Made by a program: the position numbers and the translations under genes | Notes under the pieces: generated by a model | What the model was told of the DNA's origin: nothing | Databases searched by the model: none | The model's input: the letters and a program-made list of their open reading frames with translations, nothing else | Shown: piece after piece, positions 59,911 through 64,000 of the stretch | Layout of the letters: every line of letters begins with the position of its first letter | Position numbering within the stretch: the stretch's first letter is position 1 | Origin: Candidatus Flexicrinis proximus | GTDB lineage: Bacteria > Chloroflexota > Anaerolineae > Aggregatilineales > Phototrophicaceae | NCBI GenBank assembly: GCA_016712885.1 | Contig: JADJQF010000006.1 | Coordinates: 1-64,000 of the forward strand | Length of the DNA stretch: 64,000 bases | Direction: 5' to 3'

Positions 59911-61488
59911 CTAAGGCGCGGTCGCGAAGACACTCATCTCATCGACGTAGAGCTTACCGCCGGCAAATGGATAGACGATGTAGACCTTTACGCGCATGCC
60001 CTGAGCATCGAGCGTGATGGTGGGCAGCGAGACGGGCTGTGCCGCGTAGGTGGCGGACGGAACCGGGAGCGTGTAGTTGGTCGTCGCGCTGACGGTCTTG
60101 ACCTTGACCTTGATAAACGTCCCAACGGGCACATTACTGCCGGTCACCATCGCGGAGATATCCAGATCCGTGCCGGTGACGAGCGCCGAACCGGGGATGG
60201 ATTGACGTATTTTGCCGCCGCCGGTGCCGTACTTGACGCGCAGCGCACAGGTTCCATCGGTGATGTAGGCGCCGGCGTCGCATACGCGCTTGGCGGCCAG
60301 CAATGGAGAGGCAATCCAGCCATCGGGTTTTGAGTCTCCGTTGGCGTCCAGTTCAAAACTGCCGTTGATCACCAGCTCCCCTGAAGCAGGCGGGGGGTTA
60401 TAGGCGATCCGATAGACCGCATCGCTTCCCCGCGACAGGTAATACAGCGCGCCATCCGGCCCGATTTGAAGATCGACGATCGAGCCGCCCAGAGTCGGCG
60501 TCGCAAAATTCGTCACGCCGCCGCCGACACTGTCGCGCACGTAGATGGTGCTCGCACACAAATCGGCGAAGAAATAGTCGCTCACGTAGGACGCCGGGAA
60601 GGTCGCAGCGGCCGGGTTATAGAACGTCCCGCCGGTGATGGCACAGGTGCCGCCGCTGCTGGACGAGTAGGCATAGATGGGGTTGTCGTAGGCCGGATTG
60701 CTGTGCATGCCTTCGGTATCCGGCCAGCCATAGTTGGCGCCAGCCTCACCGAGATTAATTTCTTCCCATGATCCCTGCCCTACGTCATTGATGTGAATGA
60801 CGCCGGTCCCCGGCTGGACGGCAAAGGTGAACGGATTACGCAGGCCCAGCGCCCAGATGGCTCGATTCTGACCGGTCGCGGTGGCAAAGAAGGGATTATC
60901 CGCCGGGATCGTGCCGTCAGCGTTGTAACGCAGCATCTTGCCGAGCCGAGTGGACATCGACTGAGAGAGGGCACCATCGGCGTTCTCTCCAACACCGGCA
61001 TACAGCTTACCGTCGAGGCCGAAGTGAATCGCGCCGCCGTTGTGATTCGTCGCGGCCGGATTGAGGTACGGCAGCTGGAACACCGAGAACTCGCTGCCGA
61101 GGACCGCGGCGTTGCCATTGGCGGTCAGACGGACAACCCGATTGCGGGAGCCGGTCACGTCAGATTCGGTGTAATAGAAATAGATAAAGTTGTTGCTGGC
61201 AAAGTCCGGATCAAAGGCGATGCCCAGCAGACCGCGCTCGCCGGCGTCATCTACGGCAAAGTCATGAAAAACCGGCCCCAGGAGCGTCCCGCCGGCGGTG
61301 ATGATGCGCACCTCTCCGCTCTGCTGGAGGACAAACAGGCGACCATCCGGGGCAAAAGCCATGGCGGTGGGGTTACTGAGGCTGTCTTCATAGAGTGATT
61401 CGCTGAAGTCGGGGGGTAAACGGGGGGATTGTGCCGCGGCGGAAATCGACGCCAGCACCAGAACCAATATGATGACGAAGTGCTTCAT
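59911..61488 (-). CDS. secreted PQQ-type sugar dehydrogenase with C-terminal accessory domain
   Basis: AGAGGA lies six bases before the ATG at 61488; MKHFVIILVLVLASISAAAQ is a signal peptide. The six-bladed GSDH/Asd-like propeller (about 25-390) includes LSNPTAMAFAPDGRLFVLQQ, GERGLLGIAFDPDF, TNHNGGAIHFGLDGKLYAGV with the catalytic-type His, WALGLRNPFTF and NYGWPDTEG. About 130 further residues (GELVINGSFELDANGDSKPD onward) look like a jelly-roll carbohydrate-binding domain. It should oxidise aldoses or related sugars outside the cell; PQQ use is inferred from the family. Confidence 0.88.
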   Translation of the reverse strand: MKHFVIILVLVLASISAAAQSPRLPPDFSESLYEDSLSNPTAMAFAPDGRLFVLQQSGEVRIITAGGTLLGPVFHDFAVDDAGERGLLGIAFDPDFASNNFIYFYYTESDVTGSRNRVVRLTANGNAAVLGSEFSVFQLPYLNPAATNHNGGAIHFGLDGKLYAGVGENADGALSQSMSTRLGKMLRYNADGTIPADNPFFATATGQNRAIWALGLRNPFTFAVQPGTGVIHINDVGQGSWEEINLGEAGANYGWPDTEGMHSNPAYDNPIYAYSSSSGGTCAITGGTFYNPAAATFPASYVSDYFFADLCASTIYVRDSVGGGVTNFATPTLGGSIVDLQIGPDGALYYLSRGSDAVYRIAYNPPPASGELVINGSFELDANGDSKPDGWIASPLLAAKRVCDAGAYITDGTCALRVKYGTGGGKIRQSIPGSALVTGTDLDISAMVTGSNVPVGTFIKVKVKTVSATTNYTLPVPSATYAAQPVSLPTITLDAQGMRVKVYIVYPFAGGKLYVDEMSVFATAP

Positions 61489-61703
61489 AGGTTTTCCTCT
61501 CGGTATCGTGTGGGCGGACAATCCACCCCTGTATATCGCACGGGCCGGAGCGCAACTGCTGCGGCTGGCGAAGCACAAGCTTGCCGGTCAGTACCAGCCT
61601 TCAATGGTGCGCGCGGTTCGCGGGACGGTCAATGGCGTGAAAGTCCCGGAAGAGCCGAGCGGAGGCGGTTGGCGCCGTTCAGTGCTACCCCCTCCATCCG
61701 CCG

Positions 61704-62795
61704 TCACTGCTCATCTATTTCATCATAGCTCAGTTTCGTGATCACGCCGTCGGCATAGCCCAGCACATAGACTGCGCCGTCGGCTCCCAGATCCAGATCA
61801 ATGGGATTCAACGCAGCGGTCACAAACAGCGGCGCGACCAGGGACGTGCGCGGATCAAGGGCATAAATCGTACTTGTACAGAGTTCGGCAAACAGATAAT
61901 CGCCCAGCACTTCCGCCGGAAAACGTGAGCCGGTATAGAAGAGCGCGCCGGTCGCAGCGCAGCGGCCGTCCTGATGTGAAAAGGCGTAGAGCGGCGGACG
62001 GTAAGGAGCAAGCGTCTCCGGCCCTTCGACCTGAGGCCAGCCGAAATTGTCCCCTGGCGCGCCGACGTTGACCTCTTCCCAGGAGTCTTCGCCGACGTCG
62101 TTGATATACAGATCACCACCAAACGGGTCAAAGTCGAAGGTATAGGGGTTGCGAAGACCCAGGGCCCAAATCGCGCGGTTTTCACCTTCGGCGCGGCTGT
62201 AGAACGGGTTATCGAGGGGGATCGAACCATCCGGGTGATAGCGCAGGATTTTTCCGAAGCGGTTGTGCAGGCTTTGCGCGTGGGCGGGTACGGCATTGTC
62301 GCCCACGCCCAGGTAGAGCATGCCATCGGGTCCAAAGCGCAGCGTACCGCCGTTGTGCCTATTGGTCACCTGAGGGTCGAGCGTCACGAGGGTGACCGCG
62401 CTATCGGGCTCGACGGCGTCGTCTACAAGGGTGACCCGCTCGATGACGTTGCGGTATTCGCCGTCAGAGAAGCGCGTGTAATAGAGGTATAGGTAGCCGT
62501 TGGCAGTGAAGCCGGGGTCGAGCACCAGCCCCAGCAGCCCCCGTCCGGTATAGTCGGCCCGGGTATCCACCGCAAGCAGGAGCGACGCGCTGCCACCCCC
62601 CTGCGGCACGCTCCACACCTCTCCGGTCTGCACGCTGACCAGCAAGCGGCCATCCGGCAGGAACAGCATGGCGGTCGGCTTCTCAAACCCTGCGGCATAG
62701 CGGGTTTCGGTCAGCACGACCGGGACCGTTGTGGGAGCTGCTGTCCCTGCGGAAACAATGCCAAACAGCAGCACGAACAGGCTTGGAAGGACCAT
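61704..62795 (-). CDS. secreted PQQ-type sugar dehydrogenase
   Basis: GAGG is six bases before the ATG at 62795, and MVLPSLFVLLFGIVSAGTAA is a signal peptide. The 363-residue GSDH propeller has EKPTAMLFLPDGRLLVSVQT, GRGLLGLVLDPGFTANGYLY, VTNRHNGGTLRFGPDGMLYL, WALGLRNPYTFDFDPFGGDL and DNFGWPQVEG. It is a paralogue of the downstream enzyme but lacks the C-terminal domain. The two genes are separated by 215 bases with no recognisable feature and may be transcribed separately. Confidence 0.88.
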   Translation of the reverse strand: MVLPSLFVLLFGIVSAGTAAPTTVPVVLTETRYAAGFEKPTAMLFLPDGRLLVSVQTGEVWSVPQGGGSASLLLAVDTRADYTGRGLLGLVLDPGFTANGYLYLYYTRFSDGEYRNVIERVTLVDDAVEPDSAVTLVTLDPQVTNRHNGGTLRFGPDGMLYLGVGDNAVPAHAQSLHNRFGKILRYHPDGSIPLDNPFYSRAEGENRAIWALGLRNPYTFDFDPFGGDLYINDVGEDSWEEVNVGAPGDNFGWPQVEGPETLAPYRPPLYAFSHQDGRCAATGALFYTGSRFPAEVLGDYLFAELCTSTIYALDPRTSLVAPLFVTAALNPIDLDLGADGAVYVLGYADGVITKLSYDEIDEQ

Positions 62796-62948
62796 ACAAA
62801 ACCTCAAATCCGGCACCAGATTGATTGTAGTGGCAAATGACGACCCATGCAGACCGTCACAGCGTTTATGTGACCTCCTTCACTGACCATCGCCTGTTTA
62901 TGGTTAGACAATACAGGCATTCAAGGCACTCAATGCGAGGGCGGTCCG

Positions 62949-64000
62949 ATGAAGACCCTACTTATACTTGGCGCAGGTACGGGAGGCACGATGGTAGCCA
63001 ACCGGATGGCGCGTGCACTTGACCTTCAGCAATGGCGTATCGTGGTTGTCGATCAAGATGAAAACCACATTTATCAGCCCGGTTTACTGTTTGTCCCGTT
63101 CGGCTTATATTCACCGTCAGATATTGTCAGGCCCAAACAGAGTTTCCTCCCACCCGGCGTAGAGATCATCTTCTCGGACATCACACACATCGATACGGCC
63201 AACCGGGCCGTCATGCTCGGCCGAGCATTGAAGACCGTGCATTACGACCAACTGGTGATCGCCACGGGGACGGATATCCACCCTGAGGAAACGCCCGGAC
63301 TGCTGGATGGAGGCGGGTGGGGCAACAATATATATGATTTTTACACCCTCGAAGGGGCGGCCTGCCTGTCGGGCGCGCTGGCCGATTTCAACGGCGGGCG
63401 GCTGGTCCTGAATATTGCCGAGATGCCGATCAAGTGCCCGATTGCACCGATCGAGTTTCTTTCGCTGGCCGACTGGTATTTCCGCGAGCGCGGCATCCGC
63501 GACCGGGTCGAACTCGTTTTTGTCACGCCGATTTCCGGGCCATTCAGCACGCCACGGGCCAGCGAGATGTTCAGTTACATGCTGGCGCGGAAGGGTATCT
63601 ATGTCGAGGCGGATTTCGCGTTGAACCGCGTTGACAACGCCAAACAGAAGATTATCAGCGGCGATAACCGATCGGTGGACTACGATCTGCTGGTGAGCGT
63701 ACCGACACACAAAGGCGCGGAATTCCTGGGTAGCGGAGGTCTGGGCGACGAACTCAACTTCGTGGCGACCAACAAACACACCTTGCAGGCAACCGGCCAC
63801 GAGAACATCTGGGTAATCGGGGACGCCGCCAATCTGCCGACGCTGAAGTCCGGCTCGGTCGCACATTTCCAGCTCGAAACGCTGGCGACCAACCTCGAAC
63901 GCGCCATCAAGGGCGAAGAAGCACTGCCGACCTATGACGGCCGCGCGAACTGCTTTGTCGAGGCGGGAGACGGCAAGGCGGTGCTGATTGACCTTAACTA
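62949..64000 (+). CDS. sulfide:quinone oxidoreductase-like flavoprotein, cut by window edge
   Basis: The ATG at 62949 follows GCGAGGGCGGTCCG. The visible 350 residues begin MKTLLILGAGTGGTMVANRM (FAD fold), then the acidic VVVDQDENHIYQPGLLFVPF, YDQLVIATGTDIHPEETPGL, EMPIKCPIAPIEFLSLADWY with a conserved redox-type Cys, and VIGDAANLPTLKSGSVAHFQ (C-terminal FAD motif). This is the SQR/FCSD family, which oxidises sulfide at the membrane and passes electrons to quinone. The reading frame has no stop before the right edge. NADH dehydrogenase type II is the main alternative; the Cys and KSGSVAHFQ favour SQR. Confidence 0.85.
   Translation, partial: MKTLLILGAGTGGTMVANRMARALDLQQWRIVVVDQDENHIYQPGLLFVPFGLYSPSDIVRPKQSFLPPGVEIIFSDITHIDTANRAVMLGRALKTVHYDQLVIATGTDIHPEETPGLLDGGGWGNNIYDFYTLEGAACLSGALADFNGGRLVLNIAEMPIKCPIAPIEFLSLADWYFRERGIRDRVELVFVTPISGPFSTPRASEMFSYMLARKGIYVEADFALNRVDNAKQKIISGDNRSVDYDLLVSVPTHKGAEFLGSGGLGDELNFVATNKHTLQATGHENIWVIGDAANLPTLKSGSVAHFQLETLATNLERAIKGEEALPTYDGRANCFVEAGDGKAVLIDLN

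Overview
The window is a high-GC bacterial chromosome segment, most like a member of the Chloroflexota (Anaerolineae-type). This is an inference from gene content: secreted proteins that join SH3b domains to Pro/Thr-rich linkers or WD40 propellers, membrane Ser/Thr kinases, ABC-2 export operons, paired PQQ-type sugar dehydrogenases, and many dispersed GC-rich hairpin repeats. No rRNA or tRNA gene, CRISPR array or replication origin was recognised.

Bases 1 to about 10,700 are a decaying island. Two GNAT acetyltransferases, an acyl-ACP-reductase-like gene, a DUF1579-like gene, a WYL regulator and a sugar-ABC ATPase are each recognisable but broken by one or more frameshifts. Among them lie AT-richer foreign-looking stretches with a truncated M23 peptidase, a propeller protein and two related YD/Rhs-repeat relics. 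A full-length but inactivated IS3-family element (3720-4944) has 26-bp terminal inverted repeats and a 3-bp target duplication.

From 10,750 to about 35,000 almost every gene is intact. In order these are: a TrkA/RCK K+ channel-like protein, psuG, two convergent membrane Ser/Thr kinases, a FAA hydrolase-trmB-folB cluster, an ABC exporter operon (one ATPase, three ABC-2 permeases), a receiver-only regulator, a dienelactone-hydrolase-fold protein without its nucleophile, rsfS with an apparent CTG start, two FAD oxidoreductases, manA, an MFS transporter and an SH3b/WD40 secreted protein.

From 35,100 to 39,600 a promoter, a SAM-I (S-box) riboswitch, an intrinsic terminator, an unknown 210-aa gene and metH form a methionine-controlled unit. 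Directly after metH (39,614-42,830) is an accessory patch: a nuclease-toxin/DUF2283 pair bracketed by an 82-bp duplication of the metH 3' end, low-GC secreted proteins, a broken SH3b gene and a third, degraded metH-end copy.

From 42,830 to the right edge are mainly housekeeping and envelope genes: cupin, L,D-transpeptidase, Smr, a second receiver protein, glycosyltransferase, MBL hydrolase, ftsH, DedA, a six-SH3b M23 peptidase, DUF167, a lipoprotein, prmC, SDR, two sugar dehydrogenases and a truncated sulfide:quinone-reductase-like gene.

The most unusual signal is a family of at least 12 intergenic multi-hairpin repeats. A conserved framework surrounds a central stem whose sequence differs from copy to copy while its pairing is kept.
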